63,306 nt of DNA from RGIG3102 sp964525015 (GTDB taxonomy: Bacteria > Bacillota > Clostridia > Oscillospirales > Ruminococcaceae), in assembly GCA_964525015.1 (NCBI GenBank), contig CAZGFY010000009.1, positions 1 to 63,306 on the forward strand, in the 5' to 3' direction. Positions 1 through 8,892 of the stretch are shown here, one piece after another. Within the stretch, counting starts at the first letter, position 1. Every line of letters starts with the position of its first letter. Both the position numbers and the translations under genes were made by a program. The notes beneath the pieces were generated by a model. It searched no databases. It was not told where the DNA came from and saw only the letters and a list, made by a program, of their open reading frames with translations.

Positions 1-75
1 TTCGCTACCACTATTTCGATTATTTTTACCCCACCCCAACTATTGACATAGAGCCAATAAAAGTTAATATAATAA

Positions 76-106
76 AAAAGCAGAATCTTACCGATTCTGC
101 TTTTTA
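76..106 (-). terminator. Terminator of tRNA-Lys
   Basis: A GCAGAATC/GATTCTGC stem with a short loop lies directly downstream of the tRNA on the minus strand and is flanked by A and T runs on both sides, so it could stop transcription in either direction. Confidence 0.75.
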
Positions 107-182
107 TGGTGAGCCATCGGAGACTCGAACTCCGGACACCCTGATTAAAAGTCAGGTGCTCTGCCAGCTGAGCTAATGGCTC
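107..182 (-). tRNA. tRNA-Lys (anticodon UUU)
   Basis: The minus strand folds as a canonical tRNA: acceptor GAGCCAT/ATGGCTC, D-arm, anticodon loop CTTTTAA with anticodon TTT (Lys), T-arm containing GTTCGAGTC, and a genome-encoded CCA end at 107-109. A good promoter lies about 40 bp upstream and a terminator follows at once, so it looks like a single-tRNA transcript. Confidence 0.96.
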
Positions 183-222
183 TCACCGCTGAACTTGTCT
201 GTTTCTTTTTGACAGCTTAGTT

Positions 223-251
223 ATTATAGCAATAAAAAACTAAAATGTCAA
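223..251 (-). promoter_or_regulatory. Sigma-A promoter of tRNA-Lys
   Basis: On the minus strand TTGACA (251-246) is followed after 17 bp by TATAAT (228-223), a perfect consensus. It sits about 40 bp upstream of the tRNA 5' end, as expected for a strongly expressed stable RNA. Confidence 0.8.
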
Positions 252-369
252 CACTTTTTTGAAAAAATTTTTATTTTTTTTAAAAAAGTTTTAAAAAACA
301 CTATATTTCTTAGGAAATATCATTATTTTTTTTATCCTATTCATATTTTTGAAGCTCATACTACTAAAA

Positions 370-407
370 AATTAAGAAAAGCACTCAAGTTAGCACTTTT
401 CTTAACC
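370..407 (-). terminator. Terminator of spoVS
   Basis: Downstream of spoVS on the minus strand, AAGAAAAG pairs with CTTTTCTT and the stem continues through two G-U pairs, C-G and U-A around a 6-nt loop (AACTTG). A U-rich tail follows. Confidence 0.7.
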
Positions 408-439
408 TCTTCGTTTTTCAAAATCTAGCATTTTTTTAT

Positions 440-703
440 TTAATTTTTAACTTCAACTATTAACTTCATCGCTGTTCTACTCTCACCTTCAACCTCAACA
501 GTTGTAAAGGCTGGTGCACATACTAAATCAACTCCACTTGGAGCTAAATACCCTCTTGCAACAGCAATTGACTTTAATGCTTGGTTAACTGCTCCTGCAC
601 CAATTCCTTGTACTTCAACTATACCACTATCTCTAATGATACCAGCAATAGCACCAGCAACAGATACAGGATTAGATTTTGAAGACACTTTCAATGTTTC
701 CAT
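440..703 (-). CDS. spoVS: Stage V sporulation protein S
   Basis: The 87-residue product matches SpoVS along its whole length; the family is about 86 residues. Features visible are the start METLKVSSKSNPVSVAGAIA, the central GIGAGAVNQA motif, ARGYLAPSGVDL and the end TAMKLIVEVKN. SpoVS is a small Alba-like, probably nucleic-acid-binding, cytoplasmic protein needed for stage V of sporulation in Bacillus subtilis. The ATG follows an AAAGGGAG ribosome binding site. It lies downstream of ymdB and rny on the same strand, the same order as in B. subtilis, which supports the call. It has its own possible promoter and a terminator, so it is probably a separate transcript. Confidence 0.96.
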   Translation of the reverse strand: METLKVSSKSNPVSVAGAIAGIIRDSGIVEVQGIGAGAVNQALKSIAVARGYLAPSGVDLVCAPAFTTVEVEGESRTAMKLIVEVKN

Positions 704-837
704 AATCGTACTCCCTTTCTCAATTTTTGTTAAATCTACACTCGTCTATATTTTTTACATTAATTAAGTGTAGTGTGGAAATGTTGATACATTTATAAAA
801 TAATATTTTTAAACTATATAGATTTATTTATATAATC

Positions 838-866
838 ATAATATACTATATTCATACTTTTTGCAA
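838..866 (-). promoter_or_regulatory. Possible sigma-A promoter of spoVS
   Basis: On the minus strand TTGCAA (866-861) is followed after 17 bp by TATTAT (843-838). The gap 704-946 holds nothing else I can support. I looked for a sigma-H site here and found no well-spaced match. Confidence 0.4.
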
Positions 867-946
867 GCGTTTAATCTATATTTCCTCGAAATTTATCAAT
901 ATATGGCTATTTGCACATTTTTTGGGTAATTAAACTGTCTATTTTA

Positions 947-1699
947 TTAAACTTTTATGAGAGATATTTGTTTTTTTTCACAATCTATTAAAACTCCATG
1001 AACAAACCCTTCACCTTTTGCCACTTTAAATTGTGTTGGTACTAAAAAATGTTGTTTTTTTATAGCTCCTTCTTTTTCAATTCCTAAGACACTATCCTCA
1101 GCTGCAACACTCCCTGCATCTGTTATATACATTGTTCCATTTTTTAAAACCTTGTTATCATTTGTTTGAACATGTGTATGTGTACCTATAACCGCCGTAA
1201 CTTTTCCATCAAACTGATGCGCAAATGCCTGTTTTTCAGCCGTTGATTCAGCGTGAAAATCAACGATTATGTATTTTGAGTTAATATTCTTTAAAATCTT
1301 TTTCATTTCATAGAAAGGATTTCTATTTGCATCTAAAAAAGCGGTTCCTATTAAGTTTACAACACTCACTTCATCCTTCCCTTTTGAAAATGTTAGAACG
1401 CCTGTATTTTCTTCTGTTGTTACAAGAAAATTTTGCGGACAAAGAATAAATTCATTTTCTTCATAAAGAGATATATCGCATCTTCTTAGCGAATGATTTC
1501 CGCCAGTTAGGGCGTCTATTCCTATCGAAAACAATATTTGTGCTGTTTCATAATTAAGCCCTACACCGCTTGAATGGGCATTCTCTGCATTTGCTATACA
1601 AAAATCAACATTGTTATCTCTTTTAATTTTAGATAGTTTACCTTTTAATATATCTATTCCTGTATCTCCAACAATATCACCTATAAATAATATTTTCAT
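947..1699 (-). CDS. ymdB: YmdB-family metallophosphoesterase
   Basis: The 250-residue product is a calcineurin-like metallophosphoesterase of the YmdB family; in B. subtilis YmdB hydrolyses 2',3'-cyclic nucleotides and affects motility and biofilm decisions. Metal-binding motifs are visible in order: GDIVG at the N-terminus, NAENAHSSG (about residue 40), GGNHSL, DFHAES and GTHTHVQTND towards the C-terminus. An upstream in-frame start would add 36 residues without family similarity. I chose the ATG at 1699 because MKILFIGDIVGDTG is the family N-terminus and it follows AAAGAGG. It is downstream of rny and upstream of spoVS, conserved gene order. Confidence 0.93.
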   Translation of the reverse strand: MKILFIGDIVGDTGIDILKGKLSKIKRDNNVDFCIANAENAHSSGVGLNYETAQILFSIGIDALTGGNHSLRRCDISLYEENEFILCPQNFLVTTEENTGVLTFSKGKDEVSVVNLIGTAFLDANRNPFYEMKKILKNINSKYIIVDFHAESTAEKQAFAHQFDGKVTAVIGTHTHVQTNDNKVLKNGTMYITDAGSVAAEDSVLGIEKEGAIKKQHFLVPTQFKVAKGEGFVHGVLIDCEKKQISLIKV

Positions 1700-1761
1700 T
1701 AATAATTTGCCTCTTTCTTTTCTAGTTGTATAAAATTTTTTGTTTAGATTATTACTTATTT

Positions 1762-1793
1762 TAAAAATAAGGCGGACAAGTACCTTGTCCGCC
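1762..1793 (-). terminator. Terminator between rny and ymdB
   Basis: A 10-bp perfect stem GGCGGACAAG/CTTGTCCGCC with a 3-nt loop is followed on the minus strand by TTATTTTTA. It lies after rny and just before ymdB, so ymdB depends on read-through or on its own start site. A second, AT-rich hairpin (CCTAAAAT/ATTTTAGG) sits at 1822-1844. Confidence 0.75.
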
Positions 1794-1890
1794 CTAGCTT
1801 TACTCATATAATCTGAGCCAGCCTAAAATCTAATAAATTTTAGGTTGCAGATTTTAAAATTAAAGAAATATTTTATTATAAAAAGTAAAA

Positions 1891-3450
1891 TTACTTTGCA
1901 AACTCGATAGCTCTATTTTCACGAATTACATTAACCTTTATTTGCCCTGGATAGTTTAATTCATTTTCAATTCTTAAAACAATATCTCTAGCTAAAATAG
2001 TTAAATCATCGTCGTTTACTTCTTCAGGTTTTACTAAAATTCTAACCTCACGACCAGCTTGAATAGCAAAGCTTTTATCAACGCCCTTAAAGCTATTTGA
2101 TATTTCTTCAAGTTTTTCTAATCGTTTAATATAATTTTCTATATTTTCTCTTCTTGCACCAGGACGAGAAGCTGAAATTGCATCTGCCGCTATAACTATA
2201 AAGTCTAGTGGTGATACTGCTTGTACATCGCCGTGATGAGCGTGTATCGCATGAATAATATGATTTGGCTCTTTGTACTTTCTACAAACTTCAACACCAA
2301 TTGAAACGTGCGTTCCCTCGTGTTCGTGGTCTAAGCCTTTACCGATATCGTGTAAAAGACCTGCTCTTTTAGCTGTGTTAACATCAACACCAAGTTCTCC
2401 TGCTAGTAAACCACATAAATATGAAACTTCCAATGAGTGATTTAAAACATTTTGACCATAACTAGTTCTGTATTTTAATCTACCGATTAATTTTACAAGT
2501 TCTGGGTGTAGTCCGTGAACGCCAGCGTTCATAACAGCCTTCTCACCCTCTTTTTTCATTATTAATTCAATTTCTTTTCTTGATTTTTCAACAGTTTCTT
2601 CAATTCTTCCCGGATGAATTCTTCCATCTGAGATTAATTTTTCAAGAGTTAGCCTTGCTACTTCTCTTCTAACTGGATCAAAGCTTGAAACAGTTATCGC
2701 TTCTGGTGTATCATCAATAATTAAATCAACACCTGTTGCAGTTTCTAAAGCACGGATATTTCTACCCTCACGCCCGATAATTCTTCCCTTCATTTCATCT
2801 GAAGGAAGATCAACAACACTTACAACAACTTCTTGTGCATGATCTGCTGCACATCTTGAGATTGCTTGAGATATCATATTTCTTGCAATTTCTTCACTAT
2901 CTTCTTTTAACTGTGCTTCATAGTGATTAATTTTCACAGCTTTTTCATGTGAAAGCTGTTCATCTACGCTTTCAATTATTAAAGCTTTTGCAGCTTCAGC
3001 TGAAAGCCCAGAAATAACCTCTAATTTTTCAACCTGTCTTTGTTTAATCTGCTCAACTTCTGCAAGGCGAGCTTCAATTAAAAGCTCTCTTTGCTTTGCA
3101 TCTGCTTCTTTAACTTCTAAAGCTTCAATTTTCTTTTCAAGACTTTCTTCTTTTTGAGTTGCTCTTCTTTCTAGTCTTGAAACCTCGCCACGCCTTTCTT
3201 TTATTTCTTTTTCAGCGTCTGCTTTCATTTTGTAAATTTCGTCTTTTGCCTCTAATAAGGCCTCTTTTCTTTTTTGTTCTGCCGACTTAATAGCATCATT
3301 GATTAGTCGTTTTGCTTCTTGTTCTGCACTTCCTATTTGTGATTCTGCTTTTTTGCGTCTATAAGAAACACCGCTGGAGAAAGCTATTGCTCCAACGATA
3401 ACGGAAAAACCCAATGCTATCAAGATGGCTTGCCATACTTGAATTGTCAT
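1891..3450 (-). CDS. rny: Ribonuclease Y
   Basis: This 519-residue protein has the full RNase Y layout: an N-terminal membrane anchor (residues about 5-27), a long charged coiled coil (about 30-200), a KH domain with the GRIIGREGRNIRALE loop (about 225), and an HD domain with GLLHDIGKGLDHEHEGTH (about 360) plus HAHHGD. RNase Y is the membrane-tethered endonuclease that starts mRNA decay in Firmicutes. Length equals the family norm (about 520). Synteny with ymdB and spoVS is conserved. Its promoter is back-to-back with that of thrS. The Y-complex subunit RicT is encoded at 19.8 kb in this window. Confidence 0.97.
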   Translation of the reverse strand: MTIQVWQAILIALGFSVIVGAIAFSSGVSYRRKKAESQIGSAEQEAKRLINDAIKSAEQKRKEALLEAKDEIYKMKADAEKEIKERRGEVSRLERRATQKEESLEKKIEALEVKEADAKQRELLIEARLAEVEQIKQRQVEKLEVISGLSAEAAKALIIESVDEQLSHEKAVKINHYEAQLKEDSEEIARNMISQAISRCAADHAQEVVVSVVDLPSDEMKGRIIGREGRNIRALETATGVDLIIDDTPEAITVSSFDPVRREVARLTLEKLISDGRIHPGRIEETVEKSRKEIELIMKKEGEKAVMNAGVHGLHPELVKLIGRLKYRTSYGQNVLNHSLEVSYLCGLLAGELGVDVNTAKRAGLLHDIGKGLDHEHEGTHVSIGVEVCRKYKEPNHIIHAIHAHHGDVQAVSPLDFIVIAADAISASRPGARRENIENYIKRLEKLEEISNSFKGVDKSFAIQAGREVRILVKPEEVNDDDLTILARDIVLRIENELNYPGQIKVNVIRENRAIEFAK

Positions 3451-3541
3451 ATTGTTCTCCTACATTTAATATTTGGTTTTTAATATATTTAGACATTAGA
3501 ATATATAGCTTCTAATAGATAAAAATTAATACCACATATAT

Positions 3542-3570
3542 ATTCTATATTTATATTGCAATATTGTCAA
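3542..3570 (-). promoter_or_regulatory. Sigma-A promoter of rny
   Basis: Minus strand TTGACA (3570-3565), 17 bp, TAGAAT (3547-3542). Its -35 box forms one arm of a 10-bp inverted repeat whose other arm is the -35 box of the thrS promoter. Confidence 0.7.
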
Positions 3571-3578
3571 GAATATTA

Positions 3579-3607
3579 TTGACAATATTAGCTAAAAGTG
3601 ATAATAT
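3579..3607 (+). promoter_or_regulatory. Sigma-A promoter of the thrS T-box transcript
   Basis: TTGACA (3579-3584), 17 bp, TAATAT (3602-3607). The two arms ATATTGTCAA (3561-3570) and TTGACAATAT (3579-3588) are 8 bp apart, so this and the rny promoter face away from each other and their -35 regions are nearly adjacent. Confidence 0.7.
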
Positions 3608-3852
3608 AACCTTAAAGCAAAGAATCGGACACGTCTTTTTTTCATTTAATTTTAGAGAGCTTTCAGTTGCTGAAAAGAAAGTAATTAAACCTAAAAGATA
3701 CCACCGAGGAGCAAATAAAGCGAACTTTATTCGGGATAAGACCGTTATATCTTTAAATGAGTGGCAGATTTTACTATTAAATTTGCAATTCGGGTGGAAC
3801 CGTGCGATTTTCGTCGCATCCCGTTGTTTTTACGGGGTGGGGCGTTTTTTAT
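3608..3852 (+). ncRNA. T-box riboswitch, threonine-specific, controlling thrS
   Basis: T-box leaders sense uncharged tRNA and prevent termination upstream of aminoacyl-tRNA synthetase genes. Visible elements in order are the Stem I motif AGAGAGC (about 3653), a specifier context ATACCACCGAGGAGC with specifier ACC (Thr) at 3700-3702, the T-box sequence GGGTGGAACCGTG (3792-3804) that pairs with the tRNA acceptor end, and a terminator formed by CATCCCGT and ACGGGGTG followed by a T run (about 3816-3850). The specifier sits the same distance from GGAG as in the pheS T-box of this window. The long open frame over this region is a by-product. Confidence 0.93.
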
Positions 3853-3906
3853 TGCAAAAATTAACCATTATAAATATTAATAAAATAAACGAAAGGTGTT
3901 ATTACT

Positions 3907-5808
3907 ATGATTAAAATCACATTAAAAGATGGCAGTGTAAGAGAATACGATTTAGGTGTATCTTTCGCTGATATCACAAAATCAATAAGCCCAAGACTGC
4001 TTGAAAAAGCCACTTGCGTTAAAGCGAACGGAAAACTTTACGATTTAAGAACTGTTCCTTCAACTGATTATGAACTTGAAATATTAACTTTTGATGATGC
4101 AGAAGGAAAAGGCGCATACTGGCACACAGCTTCTCATATACTAGCGCAAGCTATATTAAGGCTTATTCCAGATGCAAAATTAACAATAGGCCCAAGCATT
4201 GATAACGGATTTTACTATGATATAGATTCAAATGAAGTTATTAGCGAAGAAATGATGGCAAAACTTGAAGCTGAAATGAAAAAAATCGCAAAAGAAAAAT
4301 TAGAAATCTCTGCTTTCAGCCTATCAAGAGAAGAGGCTTTAGATTTCTATAAGGATAATGAATATAAAACAGAACTTATAAATGAGCTTGCTGAAGGCGA
4401 AACTATATCATTTTATAAGCAGGGTGATTTTACTGATTTATGCGCAGGCCCACACCTACTTTCAACTGCTCCTATCGGTGCTGTTAAAATTCTAAGCGTT
4501 GCTGGTGCTTACTGGCGTGGAAACAGCGAAAACAAAATGCTAACTCGTATTTATGCAACTGCTTATCCAAAACAAAAACAACTTGATGAATATCTATATC
4601 TTTTAGAAGAAGCTAAAAAGCGTGATCATAAAAAATTAGGTAGAGAGCTTAAAATATTTGAATTTTCAGACTACGCACCTGGTTTTCCATTCTTTTTACC
4701 TAAGGGTATGATTATTTTTAATGAACTTCTTGAATACTGGAGAGGGGTTCATAAAAAGAGAAATTATCTTGAAATAAACACTCCTGTTATGCTTAATAGA
4801 CAATTATGGGAAACTTCTGGACACTGGTATCACTATAAAGAAAATATGTACACATCTTCTGTTGATGATATTGATTTTGCAATTAAACCAATGAACTGCC
4901 CAGGCGGAATGCTAGTTTATAAAATGGAGCCACACTCATACAAAGAATTTCCTTTAAGAATGGGTGAAATCGGACATGTTCATCGTTATGAATTATCTGG
5001 TGCATTAAATGGTCTTATGAGAGTTCGCTCATTTAGACAAGATGATGCTCATATATTTATGACTCCAGAGCAAATCACAGAAGTTATCCTTGAAACACTT
5101 AATTTATACGATGAAGTGTATTCAAAATTCGGCCTAACTTACAAACTAGAGCTTTCAACTCGTCCTGAGGATTCAATGGGAAGTGAAGAGCAATGGGAAG
5201 TGGCAACAGAAGGGCTTCGTAAAGCTCTTGAAGCTTATGGTGCTGATTACAAAGTTAATGAAGGTGATGGTGCTTTCTATGGCCCTAAAATCGATTTCCA
5301 ACTTCAAGATGCACTAGGCAGAACTTGGCAGTGTGGAACTATTCAATTAGATATGCAACTTCCAGAAAGATTTGAACTTGAATACACTGGTGCAGACGGA
5401 GAAAAACATCGCCCTGTTATGATTCACCGTGCTTTATTTGGCTCTATTGAAAGATTTATTGGAATACTAATCGAGCATTTTGCAGGTGCTTTCCCAGTGT
5501 GGCTAGCGCCAACACAGGCTGTTATCATTCCTGTTAGCGAAGTTCATAAAGAATATGCTCATAAGGTTGCAAAAGAATTATCAACTGATAATTTAAGAAT
5601 AGTAGTTGATGATAGAAACGAAAAAATGGGATACAGAATTCGTGAAAACCAACTGCAAAAAGTTCCTTATATGCTAATTGTTGGTGATAATGAAGCTGCA
5701 AATAATTCAGTTTCAGTAAGGGATAGGAGAGAAGAACTTACTGGTGAAATGAAAGTTTCAGATTTTAAGGCAGCTCTTCTTGAAAAAGCAAAAAATAGAG
5801 TTTTATAA
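3907..5808 (+). CDS. thrS: Threonine--tRNA ligase
   Basis: This 633-residue class II synthetase attaches threonine to tRNA-Thr. Domains in order: TGS (about 1-60), editing domain with HTASH (about 75) and CAGPHLL (about 180), the SVAGAYWRGN linker, the catalytic core with MNCPGGM (about 335) and the motif 2 region RSFRQDDAHIF (about 375), motif 3 near HRALFGSIERFIGILIEH (about 510), and a C-terminal anticodon-binding domain. Length is typical (about 640). The ATG follows AAAGGTG. Expression should be controlled by the T-box leader just upstream. Confidence 0.98.
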   Translation: MIKITLKDGSVREYDLGVSFADITKSISPRLLEKATCVKANGKLYDLRTVPSTDYELEILTFDDAEGKGAYWHTASHILAQAILRLIPDAKLTIGPSIDNGFYYDIDSNEVISEEMMAKLEAEMKKIAKEKLEISAFSLSREEALDFYKDNEYKTELINELAEGETISFYKQGDFTDLCAGPHLLSTAPIGAVKILSVAGAYWRGNSENKMLTRIYATAYPKQKQLDEYLYLLEEAKKRDHKKLGRELKIFEFSDYAPGFPFFLPKGMIIFNELLEYWRGVHKKRNYLEINTPVMLNRQLWETSGHWYHYKENMYTSSVDDIDFAIKPMNCPGGMLVYKMEPHSYKEFPLRMGEIGHVHRYELSGALNGLMRVRSFRQDDAHIFMTPEQITEVILETLNLYDEVYSKFGLTYKLELSTRPEDSMGSEEQWEVATEGLRKALEAYGADYKVNEGDGAFYGPKIDFQLQDALGRTWQCGTIQLDMQLPERFELEYTGADGEKHRPVMIHRALFGSIERFIGILIEHFAGAFPVWLAPTQAVIIPVSEVHKEYAHKVAKELSTDNLRIVVDDRNEKMGYRIRENQLQKVPYMLIVGDNEAANNSVSVRDRREELTGEMKVSDFKAALLEKAKNRVL

Positions 5809-5831
5809 TATTTTGCTTATATTATATCAAT

Positions 5832-5866
5832 ATAAAACGGATAGCAAAAAGCTATCCGTTTTTTAT
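5832..5866 (+). terminator. Terminator of thrS
   Basis: AAAACGGATAG/CTATCCGTTTT stem with loop CAAAAAG followed by a T run. The same stem sequence recurs at the htrA terminator (8893-8926). Confidence 0.9.
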
Positions 5867-5948
5867 TTGGTAAAGTTTACGGCTGTGTATTCACCTACTA
5901 TCTCACTACTGAAATTATTTTGAAGTGTTAATTTTCTTGTGATATACT

Positions 5949-6038
5949 GCGACGTTTTATATAATCGCTTTAGCGATTTGTCTGCTATACGCTTTGCAGG
6001 CAAATAAAACTCGAGTAAATAATCGTAGCGTAGTGGAG
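5949..6038 (+). repeat. Dispersed palindromic repeat, copy A
   Basis: This segment is about 85% identical by eye over about 90 bp to the reverse complement of 14723-14815. Shared blocks are AATCGCTTTAGCGATTTG, GCAGGCAAATAAAACTCGA and TAAATAATCGTA. It contains a 7-bp hairpin (AATCGCT/AGCGATT) and a second inverted repeat ending in GCAGGCAAAT. It encodes no protein and lies in the gap between the thrS terminator and the next gene. It could be a MITE- or REP-like element or a structured RNA. Confidence 0.7.
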
Positions 6039-6085
6039 TTTTAAGTTATTATATATGTATTGCAAATCATAAATCACAGTGGATT

Positions 6086-7237
6086 CTAATCCACTCTTTC
6101 TATATTAGTAATCCATGATTTTGTGTATTCGTATGGCTCGCCTATTAGATATTTTAAATCTACATATGTAACTTCAAAGCTCGTTGGTGTTTCTTCTTGC
6201 GCTGAATACATAAGTGGGGTTGAACCTATAAATATACTTAAATCCAAATCTCCTACATAATTGAAAACATCATAATCTTCTATATCTCTGCCACTTGTTA
6301 AATACACTTGTGTAATATTAAGTTCATCAACGCCATTAAAATTATAATTATACTCTGATAAAGTTGAAACTTGTACACCACTATAATCATTCGCAAAACC
6401 TTGAATATAAAATGTTTGGGTTTTTGTATTTTCGATAGATTCAATTTGAGTTTGAATTATTTCTATCTTTTTTAATATATCATTAGTGGATATTTCTCTA
6501 AAAAACATCATCCCCGACATCCAGATAAAAGTGCCAGCAATAACTATTAAATACCCCTTTACAGCCCCACTTCTTTTATAAAAATATGGGAAGGTAACTA
6601 TACTTATAACTAGCGGAATAAACCCCAGTAATATTGATGAGATATCAGGAAGTAGTTCCATTTTTAGATAATTTTCTAGTGTGTAATTATTTTCAAGTAC
6701 ACTTGTTTGTATAAAAGGTACTAAAATATTGTAAATAACTAAACCAAGCCCCACAGCGAGCATATATACACCAAAATACGCAAAAGCCATCATTGCATTA
6801 GCTGTAATAGTTTTATCTTCATTTTTAATCATTTCTTCCAACGTTGGGCTTTTTGATAAACTCAAGCCTTTTGATGGATTATATTTTGGATGTGTATTTG
6901 AAAACAACTCCCTATCAATATATTCGGCTAAAATTTTCGCCTTAAAAGTTTCCACTGCACTAATTATATGTTCATTATTAAATTTATCTACTATAATCAC
7001 ATCTGAATATATCCTGTATCTATATGTAAAGCTTCTGGATTTAACACTGGCTATATCTTCCCATAGTATTTGTGTGATTTTTTTCCTTGAATAAATAATT
7101 AGCATATGTTTTGTAAGCCATATATTTTCTATTATTCCTTTAGTACTAACAATATCTTTTAACTGCTCGTGGGTGTACGGGGTGTAGTTTTCCCTAGCTG
7201 ATATGATTTTGCATTTATAAAACTGCTTTTCTTTCAT
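6086..7237 (-). CDS. Unknown membrane protein with a PH-like N-terminal region
   Basis: I do not recognise a characterised family for this 383-residue protein. The first 130 residues are soluble and read like a bacterial PH-like fold (LTKHMLIIYSRKKITQILWE, then VIIVDKFNNEHIIS). Three hydrophobic segments follow at about residues 150-172, 200-220 and 226-248, and a soluble, probably extracytoplasmic, C-terminal part of about 130 residues ends the protein. The ATG follows AAAGGA. It is the last gene of the minus-strand group containing htrA and the M32 peptidase, separated from the latter by a hairpin. Envelope sensing is conceivable but not shown. Confidence 0.75.
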   Translation of the reverse strand: MKEKQFYKCKIISARENYTPYTHEQLKDIVSTKGIIENIWLTKHMLIIYSRKKITQILWEDIASVKSRSFTYRYRIYSDVIIVDKFNNEHIISAVETFKAKILAEYIDRELFSNTHPKYNPSKGLSLSKSPTLEEMIKNEDKTITANAMMAFAYFGVYMLAVGLGLVIYNILVPFIQTSVLENNYTLENYLKMELLPDISSILLGFIPLVISIVTFPYFYKRSGAVKGYLIVIAGTFIWMSGMMFFREISTNDILKKIEIIQTQIESIENTKTQTFYIQGFANDYSGVQVSTLSEYNYNFNGVDELNITQVYLTSGRDIEDYDVFNYVGDLDLSIFIGSTPLMYSAQEETPTSFEVTYVDLKYLIGEPYEYTKSWITNIERVD

Positions 7238-7308
7238 ATTTAAAAATATCCTTTTTTCTAATTAATCAATAGGTAATAGTATAGCAGTTTTATTATACTA
7301 TATCAATC

Positions 7309-7342
7309 AGTGGGGGCAAGCATTTTAATGCAAGCCCCCACT
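7309..7342 (-). terminator. Strong GC-rich hairpin after the M32 peptidase gene
   Basis: AGTGGGGG/CCCCCACT with an inner GCAT/ATGC forms a strong stem directly after the peptidase stop codon. On the minus strand it has an upstream A run but no downstream U run; the U run is on the plus-strand side. It may act as a weak terminator or as 3'-end protection. Confidence 0.55.
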
Positions 7343-7348
7343 TTTTTC

Positions 7349-8851
7349 TTACAACTCATAAATAGCTGTGTATTTATCAGTTAGATATTTTACATAGTAT
7401 TCTGGGTCGAATGAAGTTTTACAGCAGTTTTCGATAACTTCGTTTGGAGTTAGCATTTTACCGTGTTTATAGATATGCTCTGTTAACCATTCTACAACTG
7501 GTTTTAAATTGTTTTCTTTTATAGCCTTTGATAAATCAACATCTTTTTTAAGACTTTCAACGATTTGTGATGCATATGCACTTCCAATTGAGTAGCTTGG
7601 GAAGTAGCCAAACATTCCACCAGACCAGTGAACATCTTGTAAAATTCCATTTTCATCATTTGGAACATCTACCCCTAGATAATCTTTATACATTTTATTC
7701 CATAAAGCTGGCAGTTCATCAACTGTCACCTTATCTTGGAATATAGCTTTTTCAACTTCATATCTAATCATAACGTGCATTGAGTATGTTAATTCATCTG
7801 CTTCAATTCTTATTAAACTAGGGCTAACTTTATTTACTGCTTTATAAAAATCTTTTGCAGTAACATCCTTTAACTCTTTAGGAAATAACTCTTTCATTTT
7901 CGGAAGAACTAACTCACAAAATTCTAAAGAACGACCTATAATATTTTCAAAAAAGCGTGATTGTGATTCGTGAATACCCATACTAGTACCACCAGCTAGC
8001 ACCGTTCCTTTTAGATTATCTCCTGTGTTAAGCTCATATAATCCGTGCCCACCTTCGTGGATAACGCTATAAAAACTGCTCGCCATGCTGTCTTCTTTAT
8101 AATGAGTTGTTATACGAACATCGGTTTTATCAAAATTAGTTGTAAATGGGTGTTCTGTTTCCCCAATCGCACAGAAATTTTTATCAATTGTTAAAACATC
8201 CATTAGATAGTCTGAAAGTTCTCTTTGTTTATCTATTGGGTATTTCGCTGACATAAATGAATATTCCGTGTTTCCTTTTTCTTTAATTTTTAGTATTACA
8301 GGAACTAAGTCTGTTTTTATTTTTTCAAAATAATTATCTAAAATATCAGTAGTTAATCCTTTTTCAAAATCAGCTAAAAGAGTGTTATATATATTTTCTT
8401 CATTTGGATTTATATATTTTGCAAATTTCTTTTTAAAATTAATTAATTTTTCAAGATGCGGCTTAAATGTTTGATAATCGCTCTCACCCTTAACTTTTTG
8501 CCAAGTGTGTGACGCTTCATTTCTAACAACTTGATACTGGATAAACTCTTCCATTGGAATTTTTTGAGTTTTTTCCTTTTCCTCAATTATATCTTCAAGT
8601 TCTTTTTTCGTTTGGGCATCAAGTGAATCTTTTTCAGTTTTTAAGCCTTCGATTATATCATCAAGCTCTTTTGCTGTTTGCATTTTATACATTTCGCCAC
8701 TTAAAACAGCTATCGTTTTGCCTAAATTTTCAGATGCCCCCTTTGGCATAACTGTTTCAGCATCATAATGCAGTATACCCATTGCATGAGAAAATGCATG
8801 CATTTTCTGCTGATATTTTTTAAATTCGCTTATTTTTTCTTGTAAATTCAT
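7349..8851 (-). CDS. M32-family metallocarboxypeptidase
   Basis: This 500-residue cytoplasmic zinc peptidase belongs to family M32 (thermostable carboxypeptidase 1, Taq/YpwA type), which removes C-terminal residues from peptides. The zinc motif HEGGHGLYE (HEXXH form) is at about residue 265, and downstream family motifs include GIHESQSRFFEN and the RIEADELTYSMHVMIRYE block. Length is the family norm of about 500 residues and no signal peptide is present. The ATG follows GAAAGGA. It follows htrA on the same strand but a terminator lies between them. Confidence 0.95.
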   Translation of the reverse strand: MNLQEKISEFKKYQQKMHAFSHAMGILHYDAETVMPKGASENLGKTIAVLSGEMYKMQTAKELDDIIEGLKTEKDSLDAQTKKELEDIIEEKEKTQKIPMEEFIQYQVVRNEASHTWQKVKGESDYQTFKPHLEKLINFKKKFAKYINPNEENIYNTLLADFEKGLTTDILDNYFEKIKTDLVPVILKIKEKGNTEYSFMSAKYPIDKQRELSDYLMDVLTIDKNFCAIGETEHPFTTNFDKTDVRITTHYKEDSMASSFYSVIHEGGHGLYELNTGDNLKGTVLAGGTSMGIHESQSRFFENIIGRSLEFCELVLPKMKELFPKELKDVTAKDFYKAVNKVSPSLIRIEADELTYSMHVMIRYEVEKAIFQDKVTVDELPALWNKMYKDYLGVDVPNDENGILQDVHWSGGMFGYFPSYSIGSAYASQIVESLKKDVDLSKAIKENNLKPVVEWLTEHIYKHGKMLTPNEVIENCCKTSFDPEYYVKYLTDKYTAIYEL

Positions 8852-8892
8852 TCCTAGATTTCCTTTCTATTTTCAATTATTTAAATATATTA

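Noticed and set aside
43..74. TTGACA and TATAAT on the plus strand near the left edge
   Set aside because: The spacer is about 19 bp, and a terminator follows at once with a minus-strand tRNA beyond it; no gene would be served.
704..946. Sigma-H promoter for spoVS
   Set aside because: A GAGGAAAT-like -35 exists, but no properly spaced GAAT -10 follows.
3564..3914. 116-residue open frame before thrS
   Set aside because: It lies on the T-box leader, its sequence is unlike a protein, and the RNA elements explain the region.
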